NCBI RefSeq assembly: GCF_900099655.1
Contig: NZ_FNDC01000003.1
Span: forward strand, 124,001-188,000
Reading direction: 5' to 3'
Origin: Planococcus glaciei
Lineage (GTDB): Bacteria; Bacillota; Bacilli; Bacillales_A; Planococcaceae
Length of the DNA: 64,000 nucleotides
Positions 35,243-43,186 of the stretch are shown here, piece after piece. The position numbers and the translations under genes are program-made. A model generated the notes under the pieces. That model was not told where the DNA came from. It searched no databases and was given only the letters and a program-made list of their open reading frames with translations. The first letter of the stretch is position 1. Each line of letters opens with the position of its first letter.

Positions 35243-36226
35243 TTAGGCATAGATATCTTCCATCAAATCATCAATTGTCGGCATCGGGCTGTCTTTTGCA
35301 AATTCCACCGATTCCTCGATTTCTTTTTTCGCTTCGGCTTTGATGTTGTCTGCTTCTTCTTCCGTCAACAAGCCTTCTTGGACCAATACGTCCCGCAAGC
35401 GGGCAATCGGGTCTTTCGCGCGCCATTCCTGCTCTTCTTCACGTGTGCGGTATTTTTTCGCATCACTCTTCGAATGCCCTTTCCAGCGGTATGTTTTCGC
35501 TTCGACGATGGAAGGCCCTTCGCCGTTCCGCGCCCGTTCCACTGCTTCTCCGACACCGTTCATGACATCGAACACATCATTGCCATCGACGACTTTCCCT
35601 GGAATGCCATACGCTTCTGCCCGCTGTGCAATGTCTTCTACGTTCATCATTTCTTTCACTGGCCCAGACATGCCGTATTGGTTGTTTTCGCAAACAAAGA
35701 CTACCGGAAGTTTCCATATCGATGCCAAGTTGACCGCTTCGTGGAAACTGCCCTCATTGGAGGCACCGTCTCCAAAAAAGCAAAGTACGACATAGCCTTC
35801 GTTCCGCATTTTAGAAGTTAAAGCAGCCCCTGTCGCAATCGAAAAGCCGCCGCCGACAATTCCGTTCGCTCCCAAATTTCCTTTTTCGACATCCGCGATG
35901 TGCATCGATCCGCCTTTGCCTTTGCAATAACCGGTCGTGCGGCCGAACAATTCAGCCATCATCTTATTCACTTCTGCCCCTTTGGCGATGCAATGTCCAT
36001 GGCCCCGGTGCGTACTGGTGATTTTGTCTCTGCCTTCAAGCACCGCAATGGACCCTACCGCTGAAGCTTCCTGGCCTACTGCTAAATGCGTTGTCCCGTG
36101 GATCATGCCTTTTGCAAAAAACTCATCTACTTTTTCTTCAAAATAGCGGATCAGCCACATCTGTTTCAATAAACCCTTTAAATCTGTCTCTTGGACGCGG
36201 GGTGGTAAATTAACTAATTGTGCCAT
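35243..36226 (-). CDS. 2-oxoacid/acetoin dehydrogenase E1 alpha subunit
   Basis: The protein has 327 residues. The thiamine-diphosphate motif is FFGDGASNEGSFHEAVNLAS with the closing ENNQYGMS. The segment HRGHGHCIAKGAEVNKMMAE and GKGGSMHIADVEKGNLGANG are highly similar to AcoA of B. subtilis, so acetoin is a likely substrate. It is the first gene of a four-gene operon (E1alpha, E1beta, E2, E3). A clear promoter and a 33-base palindromic operator candidate lie immediately upstream. No acoR-like sigma-54 activator is in the window. Confidence 0.9.
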   Translation of the reverse strand: MAQLVNLPPRVQETDLKGLLKQMWLIRYFEEKVDEFFAKGMIHGTTHLAVGQEASAVGSIAVLEGRDKITSTHRGHGHCIAKGAEVNKMMAELFGRTTGYCKGKGGSMHIADVEKGNLGANGIVGGGFSIATGAALTSKMRNEGYVVLCFFGDGASNEGSFHEAVNLASIWKLPVVFVCENNQYGMSGPVKEMMNVEDIAQRAEAYGIPGKVVDGNDVFDVMNGVGEAVERARNGEGPSIVEAKTYRWKGHSKSDAKKYRTREEEQEWRAKDPIARLRDVLVQEGLLTEEEADNIKAEAKKEIEESVEFAKDSPMPTIDDLMEDIYA

Positions 36227-36243
36227 TCGAAATCCTCCTCTAT

Positions 36244-36306
36244 TTTACATTTGTTCACATGCGTAACATATGTAAATATCATAAGACTTTTCAGTCTATT
36301 CGTCAA
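36244..36306 (-). promoter_or_regulatory. Promoter and palindromic operator of the E1alpha operon
   Basis: The minus strand has -35 TTGACG (36301-36306) and -10 TATGAT (36278-36283) with a 17-base spacer. Immediately downstream, 36244-36276 forms a palindrome with arms TTTACATATGTT and AACAAATGTAAA around nine bases; 13 of 16 base pairs match. It shares AACATATGTAAA with a site in front of gutM. The placement suits a repressor. Confidence 0.65.
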
Positions 36307-36349
36307 GAAAGAAAAGAACCAGGCTCCTCTGCTAAGTGGAGAAGCCTGG
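36307..36349 (-). terminator. Terminator of the gutM-to-bh operon
   Basis: CCAGGCTTCTCCAC pairs with an imperfect partner ending in GAGCCTGG and is followed by TTCTTTTCTTTC on the minus strand. It directly abuts the -35 of the next operon. Confidence 0.8.
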
Positions 36350-36367
36350 CCCTTGAACAGGAGAGTA

Positions 36368-36712
36368 TTATTTTATGCTTTTCTTTGATTTGTACGTCTT
36401 GATCACTTTTCTGGATGAATTGACGTCTTTTAAAATCCGGTACGGTTTTTTGATCGCCCGTACTGGAAGAGAAAACAGCAAATGGCTCAAATCTTCCCGG
36501 TACTCTTTGGTCATCCGGGTAGGTTTTGTTGCAATGCGTTCGTAAATTTCCCGGTAAAACTCTTTTTTCAAATCCACTTTCAATTCTTTTGTCCGGTTGC
36601 ATTGAAGGCACCTGATGCTCTTGATATCACTGTTAATGTACGTGATTTCGTGATCGACTTCCTCTTTGCAGTGAACACAATACAATCCCGCTTCCATTTT
36701 TTTCACTTTCAT
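36368..36712 (-). CDS. Small CxxC-zinc protein (bh-type), unknown function
   Basis: The protein has 114 residues. The N-terminus has two Cys pairs, CVHC and CLQC (about residues 12-15 and 35-38), a probable zinc ribbon. A highly basic, helical remainder follows (KTYKSKKSIK at the end). Similar proteins are annotated simply as bh protein in Bacillales; I do not know a function. It follows the SAF-domain oxidoreductase with an 89-base gap and no terminator, so it may be the last gene of the PTS operon. Confidence 0.6.
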   Translation of the reverse strand: MKVKKMEAGLYCVHCKEEVDHEITYINSDIKSIRCLQCNRTKELKVDLKKEFYREIYERIATKPTRMTKEYREDLSHLLFSLPVRAIKKPYRILKDVNSSRKVIKTYKSKKSIK

Positions 36713-36801
36713 TTAGAACACCTTCTCATTTAATGGTTTAACGTTTCTACCCGATGAATAGAATGTTCTTTTTCTTCGCTCGTTGAAGCATTCGTAGAAA
36801 G

Positions 36802-38127
36802 TTAAGCTTTTACTGGATTTTCTTTTTCTGCTTTTGCGGCAAATGTATCATCCTGCATGCGGCGCAGGCGCCAGATGGTCGATTCTTTCGTTTGAACCAC
36901 ATCATCATACGAAATAATTTCGCCTTTTTTAATAGCGCGCTTCAACTGGACATTGCGGTCTACTAACCCCATCGGCAGGGCATTCTGTTCTTTGGCTTCT
37001 GCAGCAGACAGAATGCTTCCATATACCGTAAAGCCGCCGATGCTGTCGAGGAACTGTCCTTCGTCAAGATCCGTCTTGGCCACTGTCACGGTTTCAGCCT
37101 GCAGGCCTTTCCACGGTGCAATGGTCGCTTCGTTGTAGATGAACGCTCTTGCGATGGAAATCGGCGTTTCCAGGCTCGTTAAATGATAAGGGCGGTACAG
37201 CACGTAATTCGGACCTTCTCCCATGCTCAAATACTGCATTTCGTGGTTGACTTCATCTTTTTCCGAAGCCACGATGGCAAATACGCCAGGCGCGATGCCG
37301 TTGATGTACTCCACAATTTTCTTATTATCGACTTGTCCGCCGTCTTCTTTCAACTTAAAGATTTCCGGCAGCCCTTTGACATCACTGACAAAGCCGTTCA
37401 TGCCCGGCTTGTCCGGCAGGAATCCGGTGGCATTCGCCACAGCTGTCATTTCGACCATCGTTTTCGTGCCGTCCTGGAATGATGCCAGCATTTTTGCACT
37501 TGCGCCTTTTCTGGCCGCTTCTTCTGCAGCGGTATCCGGATTGGCATCCAAGTTCAATGGGTTATTTTTTCCTTTGCCAAGTGCGACCACTTCAAAGCCG
37601 AGCGCATCAGCAAAATCATACAATTCCATAATGGCTCCCGGTTCGTCTCCGGCAGTGCCGGTATAGACGACTCCGCTGGCATCCGCCATTTTTTTCAGCA
37701 GCGGGCCGATCGTCACATCCGCTTCTACATTCAGCATGACGATGTGTTTTTTGTTCAAAATGGCATCCCATGCAATTTTTGCCCCGATGTCCGGCACACC
37801 GGTTGCATCGACGACCACGTCCACTTCCGTCAAAGAAGTCACAAGCTGCGCATCCGTCGTAGCGACCACTTTGCCATTTCGGACAGCTTCTGCTGCTTTA
37901 TCGGGGTTATCGGTCTTTATGATGTCTGCATCCGCTACACCGGATTTTGTATAAGCATGGACGACATTTTCAATTTGGATGTCTGCGGTGATGACTACCC
38001 GCATGCCGACCATATTTTCGATCTGGGATACCATCCCTCTTCCCATTTGCCCAGCGCCGACCAAGCCTACTTTGATTAAGATTCCATTGTCCTCAAGTTC
38101 TTGTAATTTTCTATTGATACCAAGCAT
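36802..38127 (-). CDS. NAD(P)-dependent oxidoreductase with C-terminal SAF domain
   Basis: The protein has 441 residues. The N-terminal Rossmann motif is KVGLVGAGQMGRGMVSQI, followed by a homoserine-dehydrogenase-like fold (VVDATGVPDIGAKIAW, YTGTAGDEPGAIMELYDFA). The C-terminal 80 residues resemble an SAF domain (MGLVDRNVQLKRAIKKGEII). The family is known as predicted homoserine dehydrogenase with SAF domain (COG4091 type). Its place after srlB in a glucitol-type PTS operon, where a sorbitol-6-phosphate dehydrogenase would be expected, suggests it oxidises or rearranges the phosphorylated product of that PTS. That role is inferred. Confidence 0.75.
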   Translation of the reverse strand: MLGINRKLQELEDNGILIKVGLVGAGQMGRGMVSQIENMVGMRVVITADIQIENVVHAYTKSGVADADIIKTDNPDKAAEAVRNGKVVATTDAQLVTSLTEVDVVVDATGVPDIGAKIAWDAILNKKHIVMLNVEADVTIGPLLKKMADASGVVYTGTAGDEPGAIMELYDFADALGFEVVALGKGKNNPLNLDANPDTAAEEAARKGASAKMLASFQDGTKTMVEMTAVANATGFLPDKPGMNGFVSDVKGLPEIFKLKEDGGQVDNKKIVEYINGIAPGVFAIVASEKDEVNHEMQYLSMGEGPNYVLYRPYHLTSLETPISIARAFIYNEATIAPWKGLQAETVTVAKTDLDEGQFLDSIGGFTVYGSILSAAEAKEQNALPMGLVDRNVQLKRAIKKGEIISYDDVVQTKESTIWRLRRMQDDTFAAKAEKENPVKA

Positions 38128-38145
38128 TATAATGTCTCCTCTTTG

Positions 38146-38511
38146 TCAGGCTTTTAAAATGCGTATTTCAGCTCCCAGTGCCAATTCAGGCAGGGGTTTG
38201 TTTTCTACACACATCGTTCCAGGTAAGTCCGCTGCCACATCTCCGGTAAAGGAAATGGTGCAATGGCCGATATCTTGCAAAGTCTCGTTCACTTTGCTGC
38301 CGACAAAAAGAATGGCGTAGCGCTCACCGTTGATTTCCAGTACATCACCCGCTTCTACGTGTTCGTGGAGATCTGCTCTTTCATGGATCACGGCAAACGA
38401 CCGAAGTTCTTCCGGCACCGTATTGTTAAAAATGACCATCATCTGTTCTTCTGCAAAAATTTCCACTTCTTCGCCGATTTCTGTTATTTTAGCTTCGTAT
38501 TTTTTAATCAT
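38146..38511 (-). CDS. srlB: PTS glucitol/sorbitol-type IIA component
   Basis: The protein has 121 residues when started at MIKKYEAKITEIGEEVEIF, preceded by GGTGGAGG. It matches the GutA/SrlB IIA family: IFNNTVPEELRSFAVIHE, with the phospho-accepting His, and DIGHCTISFTGDVAADLPGT. It takes phosphate from HPr and gives it to the IIB domain. It is separated from srlE by a 350-base repeat-filled gap and is followed by the oxidoreductase with an 18-base gap. Confidence 0.9.
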   Translation of the reverse strand: MIKKYEAKITEIGEEVEIFAEEQMMVIFNNTVPEELRSFAVIHERADLHEHVEAGDVLEINGERYAILFVGSKVNETLQDIGHCTISFTGDVAADLPGTMCVENKPLPELALGAEIRILKA

Positions 38512-38580
38512 AAGATCCTCCACCTAACTGCCTCCTTTAAACTATTCAAGAAAGTATCGATTTTTAGTTTTTGTTTGATC

Positions 38581-38867
38581 AGCGCTTGTCGGAGCTATAC
38601 GGCCGTTTACGCTTTTCTTAGTGTCCAGCTCTACGGCCAGGCTCTCGGGTCATAAGCCAGCCCAGCTGCGTGATAAAAAGCACCACTTCGCTGGTCCGGC
38701 TTATGCCGGTCGAGCCTTAACGGCCGTTTACGCTTTTCTTAATGTCCAGCTTCAACGCCCAGCCCCTCGAGGTCGCTTCAGACTGGCCTTTGATGGCCAA
38801 GACCGCCATCATAGGCCAGTCTTCCAGCGCTTGTCGGGGCTATACGGCCGTTTACGCTTTTCTTAGT
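38581..38867. repeat. Repeat block with 42-bp direct repeats between srlE and srlB
   Basis: Two 42-bp direct repeats, at 38581-38622 and 38826-38867, differ at one position; both start AGCGCTTGTCGG and end CGCTTTTCTTAGT. A shorter third copy of CGGCCGTTTACGCTTTTCT begins at 38721. Between them lie palindromes (GGTCATAAGCC against GGCTTATGCC; ACTGGCC against GGCCAGT). The block overlaps the srlE stop codon, and no gene is present in it. Confidence 0.8.
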
Positions 38868-39912
38868 ACAATCCAAAGCTGAATAGGTAGGCGATGACTA
38901 CTGCCAATGGCCCTGTGATCATACGGGAAATCAAGACAGCCGGAACCCCGACTTCGATTGTTTCCGGTTCCGCTTCACCTAACGTCAAGCCGACCGGTAC
39001 AAAGTCAGCCCCAACTTGCGGGTTGATGGCGAATAATGCCGGTAAAGCCAGAGCTGGCGGAATATTGCCGCGCCCGATTTCGACTCCGACCAATACCCCG
39101 ACAACCTGGGCGATAACCGCACCCGGACCGAGCAAAGGCGACAGGATCGGCAATGCACATATAACGGAAAGGATCAGCAAGCCGAAAATGTTGCCGGCAA
39201 GCGGCGATACGAAATTCGCAATAAGATCGCCGATTCCGGTATAAGTGATAATCCCAATCAGCATCGAAACAAACGCCATGAACGGCAGGATGTTTTTCAG
39301 CACTTGGTCAACCGTTTCCCGGCCGGCCTGGTAAAGGACACCGACCACTTTGCCGGCGCCGCGGCCGACCCGCTCGATAATGTTCATTTTCTTCGGCTGC
39401 TGATACGTTTCAGCCGCTTTCCGCTTCGCTTCTTCTTTGATTTCCTGCGGCGTTTTTTGGACAGCTGGAGCTTCCACTTCATCGACGGCTCTTTGCACTT
39501 CATCCTGGTCTTCATAAGGCGCTGCCACTGCACGGATATCAGAAACCGTTACCCCTGACACAAAATTTTCTTCATTGATGAATTTCATTAATGGACCGGA
39601 TGGCGATGTTGCATTGACGTTAATCGTTAAAATTCCCATTTTCGGATAAACGCCGCAGCGGGCGGTCCCTCCGCAGTCGATAATGACGCAAGCCATCGTT
39701 TCTTTGGCATAGGATCCTTTAAAGCCGTCCACTGCTTCGGCGCCTGTCAGCCGTGCAATTTCTTCGGCTACCGGATGGATTCCGCCGCCTGTGACCGACA
39801 CAATATACCGTTGTTCTTCGTTCGGGCGGATCGTAAGCGGACCGCCCCAGCCTCCGCGGCCCTTCGTGACGGAAACCGCCTTAAAATCTAATGGTGTTTG
39901 AGTACCTGCCAT
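38863..39912 (-). CDS. srlE: PTS glucitol/sorbitol-type IIBC component
   Basis: The protein has 349 residues when started at [20 protein letters not shown], with GGAGG upstream. The N-terminal IIB domain has the GGWGGPL segment and the Cys-rich [15 protein letters not shown] (phosphorylation site). A Glu/Lys-rich linker (about 150-180) leads to a hydrophobic C-terminal IIC part with about four helices ([20 protein letters not shown]). It phosphorylates and transports a hexitol-like substrate. The stop codon is overlapped by a dispersed repeat. Confidence 0.9.
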   Translation of the reverse strand: MAGTQTPLDFKAVSVTKGRGGWGGPLTIRPNEEQRYIVSVTGGGIHPVAEEIARLTGAEAVDGFKGSYAKETMACVIIDCGGTARCGVYPKMGILTINVNATSPSGPLMKFINEENFVSGVTVSDIRAVAAPYEDQDEVQRAVDEVEAPAVQKTPQEIKEEAKRKAAETYQQPKKMNIIERVGRGAGKVVGVLYQAGRETVDQVLKNILPFMAFVSMLIGIITYTGIGDLIANFVSPLAGNIFGLLILSVICALPILSPLLGPGAVIAQVVGVLVGVEIGRGNIPPALALPALFAINPQVGADFVPVGLTLGEAEPETIEVGVPAVLISRMITGPLAVVIAYLFSFGLY

Positions 39913-39951
39913 TTTGCTTGCCTCCTTTTCAAATGAGCGCATCTATAAAAT

Positions 39952-40500
39952 TTAAACTTCCATTCCTTTTGCTTTCATCATGCGGACCGTAATGATTTCT
40001 GTCACAATGCCGCGGATTAAAATAACAATGATCCCGACAATGAAGTAGCGGATTGCCAAAGGCCCAAGCGACAAGCCTAATGTAGTAATCCCTGCGGATA
40101 TCCCGAGGTAGACGAACAGTTCAGCTGGATTCGCATGTGGGAACAAGCCCGTAATCGGATGCACAAACGAAACTGCCGAATCGTAGAAAGCCGGCTTTTG
40201 TTTTTCCGGAAGAAACTTTCCGAAAGTATAAGCCATTGGGTTAGTCAAGAAGAACACGGCCAATACCGGGAACAGTGAATACCGCAAAATAATGTTTTTC
40301 GTACTTCTGCGCGCCAGCCGGTTGATGCGCTCTTCACCGATAATTCGGATCAGTGCATTGATGGCGGTGATTAATACAATCAGCAAGGGAATAATGCCTG
40401 TAACAAGTCCTGTAAACGTATCAGCACCCGCTTGGAACATTCCGATAAAACCTTCAGCGAGCTTAACCAAAAAATCCAAAATTGAATTTACAACTCCCAT
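39952..40500 (-). CDS. srlA: PTS glucitol/sorbitol-type IIC component
   Basis: The protein has 182 residues with about four membrane helices and the family motifs FIGMFQAGADTFTGLVTGII and NPMAYTFGKFLPEKQKPAFY. It forms the membrane channel with the IIC part of SrlE. It lies between gutM and srlE with short gaps (12 and 39 bases), as in glucitol operons. Confidence 0.9.
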   Translation of the reverse strand: MGVVNSILDFLVKLAEGFIGMFQAGADTFTGLVTGIIPLLIVLITAINALIRIIGEERINRLARRSTKNIILRYSLFPVLAVFFLTNPMAYTFGKFLPEKQKPAFYDSAVSFVHPITGLFPHANPAELFVYLGISAGITTLGLSLGPLAIRYFIVGIIVILIRGIVTEIITVRMMKAKGMEV

Positions 40501-40512
40501 TTTCTTTCCTCC

Positions 40513-40899
40513 TTAAACTGCCAGATTGGTTTTCTTCTCCATTTGGCCTTCGATTTTTTCAAAAGCCATTTTAAATGCTTGAACTCCGTCTTCTTGATCC
40601 AGCCTTGCTTTCACTTGTTCCATATGCAGCCCATCGTATTCAGTAAACCGTTCAAAGCGGCTGAATACTGTCACCCCTCTCATTAATTGGCATTCAACAA
40701 TCACCCCGTCATCATCTGTTACTGCGATTGCAATCACGCCGATTCCGAGTTTTTGTTTCTGGATGCCTACTCCTAAGTAACCGGAAGACCTGTTGCTCAT
40801 TTTTTTAATGGTTGCCTGGTAATTTTTCAATTGCACTTTCGTCAGCATGATTTGAAGCAGCCAGATGCCTGCAAATATTACGATAAACCAGCCCCACAA
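40513..40899 (-). CDS. gutM: Glucitol operon activator GutM-like protein
   Basis: The protein has 128 residues. A single N-terminal hydrophobic helix (WFIVIFAGIWLLQIMLTKVQ) is followed by a compact domain (NRSSGYLGVGIQKQKLGIGV, then VVECQLMRGVTVFSRFE). GutM homologues accompany glucitol PTS genes and are described as activators in E. coli. It is the first gene of the operon gutM-srlA-srlE-srlB-oxidoreductase-bh. A strong promoter with a cre-like site lies upstream. Confidence 0.85.
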   Translation of the reverse strand: MWGWFIVIFAGIWLLQIMLTKVQLKNYQATIKKMSNRSSGYLGVGIQKQKLGIGVIAIAVTDDDGVIVECQLMRGVTVFSRFERFTEYDGLHMEQVKARLDQEDGVQAFKMAFEKIEGQMEKKTNLAV

Positions 40900-40920
40900 A
40901 ATGAACCCCTCCGTTCTTCT

Positions 40921-40988
40921 TTACATATGTTCTAACATGTAACAATTGTTATTAGCTACATTATAAAAGCGCTTTCAAGAGAAATCAA
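40921..40988 (-). promoter_or_regulatory. gutM promoter with cre site and palindromic operator
   Basis: The minus strand has -35 TTGATT (40983-40988), a 17-base spacer and -10 TATAAT (40960-40965). TGAAAGCGCTTTTA between them (40964-40977) is a good CcpA cre site, so glucose should repress the operon. Further downstream, 40921-40943 contains TTACATGTT-AG-AACATATGTAA, resembling the palindrome in front of the E1alpha operon. Confidence 0.75.
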
Positions 40989-41051
40989 TAGTTATTGGTA
41001 GAATATTTTTATTATTTGCTTAATAGTGTTTTTTTGAACAATCGATATATA

Positions 41052-41079
41052 GAAAAAAGCTGCCCGAGTCCAAGGCAGC
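41052..41079 (-). terminator. Terminator after the gene at 41179
   Basis: GCTGCC and GGCAGC form a hairpin followed by TTTTTTCT on the minus strand, about 100 bases past the stop of the upstream gene. Confidence 0.8.
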
Positions 41080-41178
41080 ATTAAAATTCCATCTTTCTAC
41101 CTGCGATACATCATCGGATTTCTGTTGGTTTAAAAATTTCAAGAATCCGATTCTTTGCCGAATAGTTGGTACATATCA

Positions 41179-41649
41179 CTATCGGAATTTTTGCCTAAGC
41201 AAGCGTTTCAAGGTGTTTTCAAGATCTTTCTCCAAATCATTTTTAGATTCATCGTACAAAGCGGCAGAATTCCTAAAAAACCCACGCCTATAATGCCATA
41301 GTGTAATTGTTGCTTCATAAAAGTCATTGTCTTCAGCCGGATCATTGTAATTGACGGCAAGTTGAGAACGATATTCTTTCTCCAGGCAGCAGTCGGCAGT
41401 CAAGGTGCTGATTTCATCGCCGTCAAGATCCCGGGTGACCCAAACCGAAAAGTTCCTCTTTTTTTGCGCTTCGAACTGGTCTGCATAGCGTGCTTGAAAA
41501 TGCTCTGCCAAAGCCCCAGCTAGAATTTCCAATTCCATAACTTTGTTTTTGACGTCTTCGTTGATTCCTTCTGGAGCAATGGTCATGTATTTATTCGGCA
41601 GGCTGGATTTGTCTGCGCCGAAAAACCCTTTTATGATGTCATCCCCCAC
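41179..41649 (-). CDS. Hypothetical protein, 156 residues
   Basis: No family is recognised. The product is soluble, acidic in the first half (MGDDIIKGFFGADKSSLPNK) and mixed with Arg/Lys at the C-terminus (LENTLKRLLRQKFR). It has a possible beta-rich middle (NFSVWVTRDLDGDEISTLTA, YEATITLWHYRRGFF). The ATG is preceded by GAGGTGG. It stands alone between the PTS operon and a GNAT gene, with its own terminator. Codon use is similar to neighbours; no signal peptide or membrane segment is visible. Confidence 0.65.
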   Translation of the reverse strand: MGDDIIKGFFGADKSSLPNKYMTIAPEGINEDVKNKVMELEILAGALAEHFQARYADQFEAQKKRNFSVWVTRDLDGDEISTLTADCCLEKEYRSQLAVNYNDPAEDNDFYEATITLWHYRRGFFRNSAALYDESKNDLEKDLENTLKRLLRQKFR

Positions 41650-41709
41650 CTCTCTTTCTTCCTCTTGTTATGCACAAACTTTTTCTTATTGTATGAGTAG
41701 CAGAAGCTA

Positions 41710-42168
41710 TTATTTTTTCAACAAAGATTTCTCTAAAATAATTTTAATTTCCCCGTCCTGACCGGTATAAGTCCCTGTCACATCAAATCCGTTTTTAATA
41801 TTCAGCAAAAGCATGCTTCTCCATTTGTTTTTAGTCTTCGTTTGAATTACTTGAAAGCCGCTATTTTCTGCATATTGGTGCTGCCGTTTCATCAAGCAAG
41901 AAGCGACGCCATAGTTTCTGTAAACTTTGTCGACTCCGCCAAGCCAACTGTAAAACTGCTCATGGTTCAAAGCATAGCCGATTTTATAGCCGACAATCCT
42001 TTTCTCATGTATTGCAACATCTATTCTTAATCCTTTCTTTTCTCTCATCCTGCCGGCTAAATCGTCCGAACCGCCGAAGATGGACTCATGCAATTCAGCA
42101 ATTCCATTCATTGCACCGCCTTCAAGAGCTGAACTGATATCCGAGTAGCTGTTGTAGCTGATTTTCAA
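41710..42168 (-). CDS. GNAT-family N-acetyltransferase
   Basis: The protein has 152 residues. The acetyl-CoA binding region is VDKVYRNYGVASCLMKRQHQ, with conserved beta-strand VAIHEKRIVGYKIGY before it and FQVIQTKTKNKWRSMLLLNI after it. The substrate is unknown. The gene lies 41 bases from the selenoprotein-like gene and on the same strand, but no functional link is evident. Confidence 0.75.
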   Translation of the reverse strand: MKISYNSYSDISSALEGGAMNGIAELHESIFGGSDDLAGRMREKKGLRIDVAIHEKRIVGYKIGYALNHEQFYSWLGGVDKVYRNYGVASCLMKRQHQYAENSGFQVIQTKTKNKWRSMLLLNIKNGFDVTGTYTGQDGEIKIILEKSLLKK

Positions 42169-42209
42169 TTGTGGACCTCCTTTTGGTGTGCCATTTCACC
42201 AAAAATAGC

Positions 42210-42968
42210 TTAGTTTTTATATTCCAATCGAGATCCCGCCGGTTTTTCAGCAAGCTCAAGCAATTGGTGCACCACTTTTTTCCGCGTGCCAAAATCAAAC
42301 GGTTCCCCGCACGGCCGCCCCAGTTTGAACGGTACATGCAAAGTGCGCGGCACCCCCGTTTTTTCAGTGACATCCGGAAGGAGGGTTATCATGGATGTGG
42401 CCACTCCTGAAGCTTCTAAAGCCCGGGCATACAGCCCAAGCACATTGTGGCAAGTGCCTCAGCCAGGCACCAAAAGGGCGACATCGATTTTCTTGTTTTT
42501 AAACAATTCCACTACTTGTGGAATCGATTCCGCTTCTACGTGTTCGGTATCCATAATGCCGCCGAACAGCCCAATGTGAACGTCTGACACAGCGCCAATT
42601 TCGCCTGCCTGTTCCAGCTCTTTCAGCTGCTGGATAGGAAAAACAATTGTCGTGTCTTTTTTGGCAGATTTCAAATCATAGTACATATGGGTCACCGTCA
42701 GATCCTCTTCACTGGCATCTCCCGGTACAACTCGGATCGTATGGTCGCCTGGGTGGAGGTCCAAGTTAAACGGAATATCCGTTTTCAGATGGACCCCGGC
42801 AGTGGACAGCAAAGCAACTTTGCATTCGGACAAAGGCTTTGCCAAGATGGTTTCCGGAAGTCCCGTTTGTTTGTTGACATGCTTTAAAGTGAAATTATTG
42901 TACGCTTTTGGAAAGTTCTTCGAAAATGCCACAGATAATTTTGATTTGATTTTTGTCCGGTTTTTCAT
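42210..42968 (-). CDS. Glycine/sarcosine/betaine reductase selenoprotein B-like protein, in-frame TGA (UxxC)
   Basis: The frame opens at MKNRTKIKSKLSVAFSKN and reads through 169 codons to KIDVALLVPG, then meets TGA (42459-42461) and continues GTCHNVLGLYARALEAS to a normal TAA, 252 codons in all. The TGA gives PGUGTC, a UxxC motif at the position of Sec in the GrdB/PrdB (selenoprotein B) family, whose members share LVPGxG before it. Segments such as ALLSTAGVHLKTDIPFNLD and HIGLFGGIMDTEHVEAESIP support the family. The protein is shorter than clostridial GrdB, and there is no glycine-reductase operon nearby, so the substrate is unknown. Ordinary gene calling would give two separate fragments. 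A nonsense mutation is the alternative. Confidence 0.75.
42421..42441 (-). promoter_or_regulatory. Candidate bacterial SECIS hairpin of the selenoprotein B-like gene
   Basis: On the minus strand GCTTGGGC pairs with GCCCGGGC (two U-G pairs), closing a five-base loop UGUAU with G at its second position followed by U. The loop G is reached 26 bases after the TGA, the same spacing as in the thioredoxin-like gene. Confidence 0.65.
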
Positions 42969-43124
42969 TTTTTTGCGATGCCTCCATTCACTTTTTTATT
43001 GCCGGCTACCGAAATTTGTATCCACCACTGCGAAACCAGCTTTTTTTCAGTTAGTTGTGTTATTGATTCGACTGTCCCTATACGAATTCCTTTAATTCAC
43101 AGAAGCGAAGAAAGAAAAAATTCA

Positions 43125-43157
43125 TTTAAAAAGCAGCCTAAAAAGTTTTAGGCTGCT
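43125..43157 (-). terminator. Terminator of the PepSY-YtkA operon
   Basis: AGCAGCCTAAAA pairs with TTTTAGGCTGCT and is followed by TTTTAAATG on the minus strand. Confidence 0.88.
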
Positions 43158-43186
43158 GAGTTTCGGTATTGTGGTCCGCAAATCAA

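Noticed and set aside
38581..38867. CRISPR-like or attachment-site structure
   Set aside because: Two repeats of 42 bp with palindromic filler and no integrase or spacers; better described as intergenic repeats.
42210..42968. Two independent genes (42459-42968 and 42210-42443)
   Set aside because: The second lacks a ribosome binding site and a sensible start, and both parts join in one frame at a known Sec position.
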